From the NCBI GenBank assembly GCA_031276365.1, contig JAISNG010000056.1:1-11577 (forward strand): a stretch of 11,577 nucleotides of DNA, read 5' to 3'. The notes beneath the pieces are model-generated. The model saw only the letters and a program-made list of their open reading frames with translations, was not told where the DNA came from and ran no database searches. Position 1 is the stretch's first letter. Every line of letters starts with the position of its first letter. The translations under genes were made by a program, and so were the position numbers. Positions 5,506-11,577 of this stretch are shown here, piece after piece. The DNA comes from Campylobacteraceae bacterium (GTDB lineage Bacteria > Campylobacterota > Campylobacteria > Campylobacterales > Campylobacteraceae).

Positions 5506-6786
5506 GTGGATTTTTTCAAACTAAAAAGCAAAGGCACAAACGTAACGACAGAGGTTAGAGCCGGCTTTACGACATTTTTGACAATGCTTTATATCGTGCC
5601 TGTAAACGCACTCATTTTAAGTGCGGCAGGCATGCCTTACGATGCACTTGTCAGCGCGACGGCTTTAATAACAATAATAGCATGCGTCATAAACGGTTTT
5701 TGGTCAAATACGCCTATTGCCATGAGTACAGGTATGGGACTTAATGCCTATTTTGCATTTGTGCTTGTGGGGCAGATGCATATTCCGTGGCAAAGCGCGC
5801 TTGGAATCGTATTTGTATCGGGAATGATATTTCTAATCCTCTCGTTTACAAAATTCAGGTCATGGATGATAAACTCCATCAGCGAAGATTTGAGACGTGC
5901 GATAAGCGCAGGTATAGGAACTTTTATAGCATTTATCGGACTACAGCAGATGGGCATTATCACAAACAGCGAAGCCACGCTCGTAACTCTTGGAAATTTT
6001 TCCGATAAGAACGTATTGCTTGGGGTTTTGGGGATTATAATCGTCATTGCGTTTTATATCAAAAAAATTAAAGGAGCTTTTATCTTTGCGATTATTGCGA
6101 CGGCGTTAATCGGTTGGATTTTTGGAATAGCCGAATTTCCAAAAGAGTTTTTCTCGCTTCCCGCCTCAATAGCTCCGATAGCTTTTGAGCTTGATATACT
6201 CTCTGCGCTTAAATTTGCGTTTATTCCCGTGATAATCACATTTTTTATCACAGACCTTTTTGATACGCTTGGAACATTGGCAGGTGTGGGATTTCGCGCG
6301 GGACTTTTTAAAAAAGGAAGCGTGGAACTTGAAAAAACTTTGGAAGCAGACGCGGCGGCTTCCGTACTTAGCGGACTTATCGGCGTATCTACCACAACAA
6401 GTTTTGTAGAGAGCGCGAGCGGCGTCGAAGAGGGCGGCAGAAGCGGACTTACCGCTATTTGCACAGGAGCGTTTTTTGTTTTGACGATTTTTATGATACC
6501 GCTTTTTAAGGCAATTCCCGCAAATGCTATTTATCCTGTTTTGGTGATGGTAGGCATTCTTATGTTTGCCGAGTTGAAAAACATTAACTTTGCGGATAAA
6601 AGCGTTGCTATTGCCGCGTTTTTGATTGTTATTATGATGCCATTGACTTACTCCATCACTTATGGTTTGTCGTTTGGATTTACAGCTTACGTGATTACGA
6701 AGTTATTGACAAAAGAGTTTAAAGATATCAACATAGGCGTTATACTTATTTTTGCGATAAGCGTGATGGCGTTTATCGTTCATTAG
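5506..6786 (+). CDS. NCS2-type purine permease, AzgA subfamily
   Basis: 426 residues with about twelve hydrophobic segments: an inner-membrane proton-coupled nucleobase importer. AzgA-subfamily markers are present: TTEVRAGFTTFLTMLYIVPVN (14-34), the GMGLNAYFAF segment (76-85), WQSALGIVFVSGMIFLILS (95-113), the substrate-region motif TDLFDTLGTLAG (249-260), the ADA motif (281-283), and TSFVESASGVEEGGRSGLTA (298-317). In characterised relatives (AzgA, PbuG, the E. coli GhxP and AdeP group) the substrates are hypoxanthine, guanine and adenine; which of these applies cannot be read from the sequence. Translation begins at GTG 5506, with AGGAG (5495-5499) overlapping the previous stop. The next gene is a purine phosphoribosyltransferase, which supports purine-base uptake followed by trapping as nucleotide. 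Confidence 0.9.
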   Translation: MDFFKLKSKGTNVTTEVRAGFTTFLTMLYIVPVNALILSAAGMPYDALVSATALITIIACVINGFWSNTPIAMSTGMGLNAYFAFVLVGQMHIPWQSALGIVFVSGMIFLILSFTKFRSWMINSISEDLRRAISAGIGTFIAFIGLQQMGIITNSEATLVTLGNFSDKNVLLGVLGIIIVIAFYIKKIKGAFIFAIIATALIGWIFGIAEFPKEFFSLPASIAPIAFELDILSALKFAFIPVIITFFITDLFDTLGTLAGVGFRAGLFKKGSVELEKTLEADAAASVLSGLIGVSTTTSFVESASGVEEGGRSGLTAICTGAFFVLTIFMIPLFKAIPANAIYPVLVMVGILMFAELKNINFADKSVAIAAFLIVIMMPLTYSITYGLSFGFTAYVITKLLTKEFKDINIGVILIFAISVMAFIVH

Positions 6787-6798
6787 AGGTGATTTGCA

Positions 6799-7236
6799 TT
6801 GAGATATTACAGTTTTGAAGAGTTTTTTGAAGATGTGAAAACAATCGCACTGGAGGTAAAGCCTTACAAATTTGACACATATCTGGCAATAGCAAGGGGC
6901 GGAATGACATTTGGGCATTTTTTGGCTCACGCGCTTGACACAAGAGAGCTTTACGCGCTAAACTCCATACATTATGAGGGTTCCAAAAAGTTAGATTATA
7001 TAAAGATATTTAATATTCCCGACCTCTCTCATGCAAAAAATATTTTAGTGCTTGACGATATTGCCGACAGCGGTGAGACGCTTTTGGAGATAAAAAAAAG
7101 GCTTGAGAAGACGTATCCAAACGCAAAGGTAAAAACGGCAACGCTGCTTTACAAGGAGACTTCCGTTATCAAACCCGATTTTTTTGCCAAAAAGACGACG
7201 GAGTGGATAGAGTTTCTTTGGGATTTTACTGTTTAA
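6799..7236 (+). CDS. Purine phosphoribosyltransferase, Gpt-like
   Basis: 145 residues with the type I phosphoribosyltransferase fold. The PRPP-binding loop ILVLDDIADSGETL is at 82-95 with the acidic pair D86/D87; an early AIARGGMTFGHFLA segment (30-43) matches the family's xARGG turn, and the end EWIEFLWD (135-142) resembles the C-terminal substrate hood of xanthine-guanine enzymes (W-I-x-F-P-W-E), with L in place of the usual P. It should convert a 6-oxopurine base plus PRPP to the nucleotide. Start is TTG at 6799 with GAGGT (6786-6790) 8 nt upstream; the weak start codon may keep expression low. It follows the purine permease by 12 nt, so a purine-salvage pair is the best reading. Hypoxanthine, guanine or xanthine preference is undetermined. 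Confidence 0.85.
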   Translation: MRYYSFEEFFEDVKTIALEVKPYKFDTYLAIARGGMTFGHFLAHALDTRELYALNSIHYEGSKKLDYIKIFNIPDLSHAKNILVLDDIADSGETLLEIKKRLEKTYPNAKVKTATLLYKETSVIKPDFFAKKTTEWIEFLWDFTV

Positions 7237-7238
7237 GC

Positions 7239-8387
7239 ATGAAAAAACAGAACTATATTCTTTACGCATGCACGGTTTTTGTTTTATGCACGCTTTACGC
7301 GGCGCAGCCGATTCAGCCGCTTTTCAAAGAAGAGTTTGCGCTAAATAGCTTTCAAGCGGCTATATTTACAACCGTTATCATGTTTCCGCTTGGAATCGCG
7401 CCGATTTTATATGGATATATACTGGAAAACTGGTCGTCAAGACAGATGTTAAGAGTCTCTTTGCTGCTTTTGGGGATTTTGGAGATTTGCTTTTCATTCA
7501 GCAGCTCTTATATTGTTTTGATTGGCATAAGGGCGGCTCAAGGCTTTTTGATACCAGCGGCTTTGACTTCGCTTGTTAGCTACATTTCAACCTCTTCAAC
7601 ACGCGAAAATATACAAAAAGCGCTTGGAAATTACGTAGCCATAACTATCATGGGAGGCTTTTTAGGCAGGCTGTTTTCTGGTTTTTCGTCGGAATATTTC
7701 GGTTGGCGTCCGTTTTTTTTTATTATTGGATTGGGGCTTATTGTGTCATTTTTCGCACTTTTGGGTGTTAGCAAAGATGCAAAAGCGGGATTTGTCAAAA
7801 TCAGAAAAAAAGAGGTAGTAAACGTTCTGAAACTTAAGTACAATTTTTTAATTTATGCCGCTGTTTTTTGCGTGTTTTTCGTATTCCAAGCAGTACTTAA
7901 CTTTTTGCCGTTTGAACTTAAAAGCATAGATGAAAATTTGGGCGAAGGCAAAGTCGGACTCATGTACGCAGGATACGTCATAGGATTGATAACCGCGCTT
8001 AACGTTACGCGTATCATCGCCTTTTTCAAAACAGAAAGCCGCGCTATGATATTTGGTATGTTCATATACATAATCGGACTGCAAATGTTTAATATGGAAT
8101 CGTTTACCGTGATGTTTGGTTCAATGTTTGTCTTTTGTCTTGGTATGTTTATGGTTCACTCCATCGCCGCAGGATTTATAAATAAGCTTGCACAAGAGCG
8201 CAAAAGCATAACAAACGGACTTTATCTTTCGTTTTATTATGCGGGCGGGACGCTTGGGTCGTTTTTGCCGGGCGTTTTTTACCAACATTTAGGCTGGCAT
8301 GCGTTTTTGATATTTTTAGGATTTATGCTGTTGTGCGGGGCGGTATTTCTCGTACTGCTGTCAAATGTACTGAAAGGTAAAATTTAG
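7239..8387 (+). CDS. Major facilitator superfamily transporter
   Basis: 382 residues with about twelve hydrophobic segments, a normal MFS exporter size and located in the inner membrane. The N-terminal part (LYAAQPIQPLFKEEFALNSF) and the loop-2/3 region (GYILENWSSRQMLRVSLLLL) resemble the YnfM / arabinose-efflux-permease-like group; GWRPFFFIIGLGLIVSFFALL fits the motif after helix 5. The substrate is not predictable. The ATG at 7239 lies 2 nt after the phosphoribosyltransferase stop and has no ribosome site, suggesting translation by reinitiation; an in-frame GTG at 7203 inside the preceding gene would add 12 non-membrane residues and is less likely. A run of nine T (7713-7721) lies within codons for FFF and could be slippage-prone. 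Confidence 0.88.
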   Translation: MKKQNYILYACTVFVLCTLYAAQPIQPLFKEEFALNSFQAAIFTTVIMFPLGIAPILYGYILENWSSRQMLRVSLLLLGILEICFSFSSSYIVLIGIRAAQGFLIPAALTSLVSYISTSSTRENIQKALGNYVAITIMGGFLGRLFSGFSSEYFGWRPFFFIIGLGLIVSFFALLGVSKDAKAGFVKIRKKEVVNVLKLKYNFLIYAAVFCVFFVFQAVLNFLPFELKSIDENLGEGKVGLMYAGYVIGLITALNVTRIIAFFKTESRAMIFGMFIYIIGLQMFNMESFTVMFGSMFVFCLGMFMVHSIAAGFINKLAQERKSITNGLYLSFYYAGGTLGSFLPGVFYQHLGWHAFLIFLGFMLLCGAVFLVLLSNVLKGKI

Positions 8388-8415
8388 TATAATGAGAGAA
8401 TTTCAAAAAGCAGGA
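8388..8415 (+). promoter_or_regulatory. -10 box and ribosome site of the glycosyltransferase gene
   Basis: A perfect TATAAT lies at 8388-8393 in the gap between the MFS and glycosyltransferase genes, predicting a start point near 8400. AGGA at 8412-8415 then lies 3 nt before the ATG at 8419. The in-frame ATG at 8392 overlaps the -10 box and has no ribosome site, so 8419 is preferred. No clear -35 box is present. Confidence 0.4.
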
Positions 8416-8418
8416 CAC

Positions 8419-9591
8419 ATGAAAGAAAGATTATTGCTGTTTTTCATTATCGCCGTTGATTTCGGACTGCTGTTTTTTGTTTCAAGCACGCTCTCCATTA
8501 GTTACTACGAAGCGGATATTTTTTTCAATAAGCAAAACGCTGTACACTACCTCATAAAACTTTCCTGCGCGCTTTTCGGACAAAACGACTACGCGCTGAG
8601 AGCGCCGTTTATCATCATACACATACTCTCGACTCTGCTTTTATATCTTATAAGCAAACCTCTTTTAAAGCGTGAAACGGACAGGATTATCGCTGTATTG
8701 ATATACGTTATGTTGCCAGGCACGCTGGTCGTATCGCTCGCGGCAAACGGTGCGGCATTTGTGGTATTTGGCGTGCTTTTGTTTGTGTATCTGTATCAAA
8801 ACGGCAAATCTCTCCTTATGTACGCGCTTCTTGTGCTTTCGCTGTTTTTGGGTAAAGGATTTATGATACTTTATCTGCTGCTATTTTTCCATGCAGTCGC
8901 CAAGCGCAGCACTGTTATTATGATACTTTCTTTGGCGCTTTTCGCAGCTGGAGCGTATATGTACGGATTTGATATCGGCGGCAAACCGCGCGGATATTTT
9001 CTGGACACTTTCGGCGTATATGCGGCTATCTTTTCGCCGTTTTTGTTTTTATATTTTATATACACGCTTTACCGCATTTTGGTCAAAGGCGGCAAAACTC
9101 TCTTGTGGTGGCTCTCATGCGGGGCATTTATCATCTCTTTGCTTTTGTCATTCCGTCAGCGTATAGCGGTGGAAGAGTTTGCTTCATATACAATCATCGC
9201 TGCGCCGCTCATCGTAGGCACATTTATGAACAGTTACAAAGTGCGGTTGCCACAATTTAGAAAACTTCACAGGTTTTTTGGACTGCTTGTCGTATTTTCG
9301 CTCGTTATCAACAGCGTTCTTGTACTTGGCAATCAATATCTTTACGGTTTTACAAAGAGAAATGAAAGTCATTTTGCATACAAATATCACATAGCCAAAG
9401 AGCTTTCGTTAAAACTTAAAGCGCGCGGCATCACCGAAGTGCATACGGACGATAAAAAATTGGCTTTGAGGCTGAAATTTTACGGCATAGAAGACGGCAA
9501 AGAGTTCACGCTTGAACGCTCTATCATGGGAGATATAGAGATAATCTACGGCACAACAATCATAGAAAAATACGCGCTAATAAACAAATAA
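8419..9591 (+). CDS. GT-C family membrane glycosyltransferase, PMT/ArnT-like
   Basis: 390 residues with about eight or nine hydrophobic segments, then a soluble tail of about 70 residues. The N-terminal organisation is that of dolichyl-phosphate-mannose-type (GT39/PMT_2) transferases: a first helix, an acidic periplasmic motif YYEAD (29-33), HYLIKLSCALFGQNDYALRAP (43-63) matching the P-lyxx-lxxxlfG--E-alR-p pattern, and GKGFMILYLLLFF (145-157) like the family's KGP segment. Such enzymes use polyprenyl-phosphate sugars to glycosylate lipids or proteins at the periplasmic face. At 390 residues it is shorter than typical PMT or ArnT proteins (about 500-550), so the C-terminal domain is reduced. 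Substrate is unknown. It is the last gene of the plus-strand run; modification of the neighbouring surface proteins is conceivable but unproven. Confidence 0.75.
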   Translation: MKERLLLFFIIAVDFGLLFFVSSTLSISYYEADIFFNKQNAVHYLIKLSCALFGQNDYALRAPFIIIHILSTLLLYLISKPLLKRETDRIIAVLIYVMLPGTLVVSLAANGAAFVVFGVLLFVYLYQNGKSLLMYALLVLSLFLGKGFMILYLLLFFHAVAKRSTVIMILSLALFAAGAYMYGFDIGGKPRGYFLDTFGVYAAIFSPFLFLYFIYTLYRILVKGGKTLLWWLSCGAFIISLLLSFRQRIAVEEFASYTIIAAPLIVGTFMNSYKVRLPQFRKLHRFFGLLVVFSLVINSVLVLGNQYLYGFTKRNESHFAYKYHIAKELSLKLKARGITEVHTDDKKLALRLKFYGIEDGKEFTLERSIMGDIEIIYGTTIIEKYALINK

Positions 9592-9679
9592 AATCTTAAA
9601 GCAACAGACAAAAAACGGCAGAGAGCAATATCCATATCCAATAGATTTACTCATAAAATATCTCTTGTATAGAGCATTT

Positions 9680-9708
9680 TTGTCTTATTTTACAATATTG
9701 ATTATCAT
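9680..9708 (+). promoter_or_regulatory. Candidate promoter with overlapping Fur-box-like site
   Basis: TTGTCT (9680-9685) and TATCAT (9703-9708) are separated by 17 nt, predicting a start near 9715 and a leader of about 60 nt before the ATG at 9775. The 15-mer at 9693-9707, CAATATTGATTATCA, matches the Fur 7-1-7 consensus TGATAAT-N-ATTATCA at 11 of 14 positions, with a perfect right half, and covers the -10 box. Iron-dependent repression of the large surface protein gene is inferred. AT-rich background raises the chance of a coincidental match. Confidence 0.35.
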
Positions 9709-9764
9709 TTTAAATACTTTTTAAGCTTCTTTGTCATATTATTCGCCCATTCAACTTTTCACTT

Positions 9765-9769
9765 GGAGG
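9765..9769 (+). promoter_or_regulatory. Ribosome binding site of the large repeat protein gene
   Basis: GGAGG at 9765-9769 lies 5 nt before the ATG at 9775. It fixes the start, including the extended signal peptide. Confidence 0.8.
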
Positions 9770-9774
9770 CTTAT

Positions 9775-11577
9775 ATGCATTTGTATGACTTAAATCAATC
9801 TGTCTTAATAAATATCACAAGAAACATTAACAAATTTCTTTTGATTTCACTCTTTAGTGTTTTCTATTTCGGTTCAAATCTTTATGCTGTTTGTACAGAT
9901 TTGGGAAGCGGAGTAATATCATGCGATGATACTGTAAATGCGTCTGTTTACGAGCTTTATGCTGAAAATTCAAGTTATGATATCAATACTATAACAAACA
10001 ACGCGAGAGGTGTTTATAATGACAATAACGGAAGTTGGATATTAAATAGTCTTAATATAACGTCATCGGGAACAGATTCTCATGCGCTAAGCGCATTAAA
10101 TGCTAATATCACAGTTGGCAATAATATAAACATTAACACTACAAATGACCGCTCCAAAGGAATACTTTCAGAAGAAAACTCAACTGTAAATGTTGGTTCT
10201 AATATAAATATTTACACTGATGGACAGGATTCTATCGGTATTCATGCGGCTGGAACAGGCAGCGATTATGCAGTTCAATACAGCAGAGCGGCTGTTAATG
10301 TCGGAGACAATGTAACGATAAGAACAAAAGGAAGCGACATATATCCGACCCAGAGCCGCTCCGATGGCATATCAGCCAAATATGGCGATATCACTATCGG
10401 AAACAATGTCGATGTATTAACAACAGGTATCGGTAGTTACGGCATTAGAGCTGATTATGCATCAACTATGGTTATTGGGGATAACCTTAGTGTGGTTACT
10501 ACAGGACAACATGGACAGCAAAGCACACAATACAGCGGATGGTGGTCGTACGGTATAGTTTCTATAAAAGGTTCGGATATCGTTATCGGCGATAATTTGG
10601 TTGTAGATGTAAAAGGAAATAACACTTTAGCCGTAGAAGCGCAGACATATTGGGCAACGCGCGGATTTGGCGTTTCAAAAATAACGATAGGCGACAATGC
10701 AAGGATAAGTACGGCAGGAAATGAAACTTCAGTTGGACTTTGGGCTTCTAGCGGAGGTCAAATCAACATCGGCGATAACGCTTATATAATTACCACAGGA
10801 GGCATGGGCAAAGGTCCGACTTCGGCAGTTCAAGCTAGTGATAGATATGAGTCAATGGTAAACGGCGAATGGTTAAGACCTATCATAAATATGGGAAATA
10901 ATGCCACTATAATTACAACGGGAATATATTCTCATGGTGTTTATTCATATTATGGAAATATCACCATAGGAGATAATGCAAAAATCATTACAACAAACAG
11001 TTCAAGTAATGGCGTTTACTCATGGGGGTCTGCAAGTACAAACAATATTGCAAGCTCTTACGGCGGGTCAAATGTTGCCATAGGAGATAACTCTTCAGTC
11101 AGCGTAGCAAGTTCGGCAATTGCTCTTTATGCCCGCCAAAACGGCAATATAACTATGGGAGATAATGCAGTTGTAAACGTAAACGGAAGCGGTTCTACGG
11201 CTATCGGAGTTCATAATTACTCAACAGGCGTTCCTGTAAAACTCAATCTCGCCTCAAATATAACTTTCACAGGTAAAGCCACTGTTAACGTAGATGGGTC
11301 TGGTTCTAAAGTTTTTAGCATAGGATACGATAACGGTTCTGTATATTTCAATGATGAAGCAGCCATAAACACTTTCAATGAGAGCAATGATATATTTGCT
11401 GTAAATACTGCCAACAAATATAATTCAAACATACACTTCAATGACGCTTTAACCATAAACGCATATGGCAACAACTCCAAAGCCATATATCTTGACAACG
11501 GATATACGTACGACTTTAACGAATTGGACGTAAACGTTTACGGTGCAAACTCTTACGCTTTGTATGTGGGCGCAGAC
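9775..11577 (+). CDS. Large exported repeat protein, probable autotransporter or adhesin passenger (3' end outside window)
   Basis: 601 codons are open from ATG 9775 to the window end, so the protein is partial and large. Residues 1-38 form a signal peptide: a long N-region (to about 20), the hydrophobic core FLLISLFSVFYFG and a site near LYA/VC. The mature protein begins with two cysteines (C40, C50). From residue about 110 the chain is built of G-[DNS]-N turns in the form IxIGDNxxIxTxG at residues 115, 141, 177, 209, 235, 272, 306, 333, 374, 399, 437 and 462, spaced 25-41 residues, each followed by S-x-G-[IV] strands. From 485 on, a second repeat type (VYFNDEAAINTF, IHFNDALTINAY) takes over. 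This composition (G, N, S, T, I; few C, P) is typical of right-handed beta-helix passengers. The translocator domain that would prove type V secretion is outside the window. Confidence 0.8.
   Translation, partial: MHLYDLNQSVLINITRNINKFLLISLFSVFYFGSNLYAVCTDLGSGVISCDDTVNASVYELYAENSSYDINTITNNARGVYNDNNGSWILNSLNITSSGTDSHALSALNANITVGNNININTTNDRSKGILSEENSTVNVGSNINIYTDGQDSIGIHAAGTGSDYAVQYSRAAVNVGDNVTIRTKGSDIYPTQSRSDGISAKYGDITIGNNVDVLTTGIGSYGIRADYASTMVIGDNLSVVTTGQHGQQSTQYSGWWSYGIVSIKGSDIVIGDNLVVDVKGNNTLAVEAQTYWATRGFGVSKITIGDNARISTAGNETSVGLWASSGGQINIGDNAYIITTGGMGKGPTSAVQASDRYESMVNGEWLRPIINMGNNATIITTGIYSHGVYSYYGNITIGDNAKIITTNSSSNGVYSWGSASTNNIASSYGGSNVAIGDNSSVSVASSAIALYARQNGNITMGDNAVVNVNGSGSTAIGVHNYSTGVPVKLNLASNITFTGKATVNVDGSGSKVFSIGYDNGSVYFNDEAAINTFNESNDIFAVNTANKYNSNIHFNDALTINAYGNNSKAIYLDNGYTYDFNELDVNVYGANSYALYVGAD
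10099..11175 (+). repeat. Degenerate beta-helix protein repeats (twelve G-[DNS]-N units)
   Basis: Codons for residues 109-467 hold twelve units with the core [VIM]-G-[DNS]-N. Spacings between the glycines are 26, 36, 32, 26, 37, 34, 27, 41, 25, 38 and 25 residues, so units alternate roughly between a short and a long form. At DNA level the copies are diverged (for example ATAGGCGACAATGC at 10687, ATCGGCGATAACGC at 10768, ATAGGAGATAATGC at 10966), which argues for old duplications under selection rather than recent expansion. Confidence 0.7.

Noticed and set aside
8392..8418. Start of the glycosyltransferase at ATG 8392
   Set aside because: It overlaps the TATAAT sequence and lacks a ribosome site; ATG 8419 has AGGA just upstream and begins directly with the first membrane helix.
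9662..9680. Rho-independent terminator after the glycosyltransferase gene (CTCT-TGTAT-AGAG then T-run)
   Set aside because: The stem is only 4 bp and the T-run starts after a CA interruption; too weak to call.
10455..11498. Minus-strand frames opposite the repeat protein
   Set aside because: They arise from the antisense of repeated low-complexity codons and have no ribosome sites.

Overview
The window looks like chromosomal DNA from a Gram-negative bacterium of the Campylobacterota (epsilonproteobacteria), possibly near Sulfurimonas. This is inferred from the low GC content, the A/T-rich codon use with tightly packed and overlapping genes, a futalosine-route menaquinone enzyme (MqnE), TATAAT-type -10 boxes without clear -35 boxes, and two Sec-exported surface proteins at the edges. 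The genus cannot be fixed from sequence reading alone.

Layout. (1) Positions 1-1435, minus strand: the N-terminal 478 residues of an exported protein with a long signal peptide, a propeller-like region and an SdrB-type beta domain carrying a perfect EF-hand-like calcium loop; it continues beyond the window. (2) Positions 1436-2245: an AT-rich gap of about 810 bp with a promoter containing a palindrome, a 21-bp-period tandem direct repeat, a 94-bp segment bounded by 9-bp inverted repeats, other hairpins, and a possible 45-residue minus-strand gene. (3) Positions 2246-9591, plus strand: a compact run of eight genes: trpB-like tryptophan synthase beta chain, mqnE (aminofutalosine synthase), an unrecognised 164-residue protein, a flavin split-barrel (PNPOx-like) protein, an AzgA-type purine permease, a Gpt-like purine phosphoribosyltransferase, an MFS transporter and a GT-C membrane glycosyltransferase. 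Starts overlap or closely follow the preceding stops, and internal promoters are likely before the PNPOx-like gene and before the glycosyltransferase. (4) Positions 9592-9774: a short promoter region with a Fur-box-like sequence over a -10 box. (5) Positions 9775 to the end, plus strand: the first 601 residues of a very large exported repeat protein, probably an autotransporter or adhesin passenger, with at least twelve G-[DNS]-N turn repeats; its C-terminus lies outside the window.

How the genes may work together. TrpB and MqnE both belong to chorismate-derived aromatic metabolism and are joined by a one-base stop/start overlap. The futalosine route releases adenine from aminofutalosine, and the same gene run encodes a purine permease and a purine phosphoribosyltransferase, so a link between menaquinone synthesis and purine recycling is a reasonable but untested inference. 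No CRISPR array, tRNA, rRNA, transposase or toxin-antitoxin pair was seen. No clearly new multi-gene system is evident; the most unusual material is the structured 810-bp gap, the unknown 164-residue protein and the two surface proteins.
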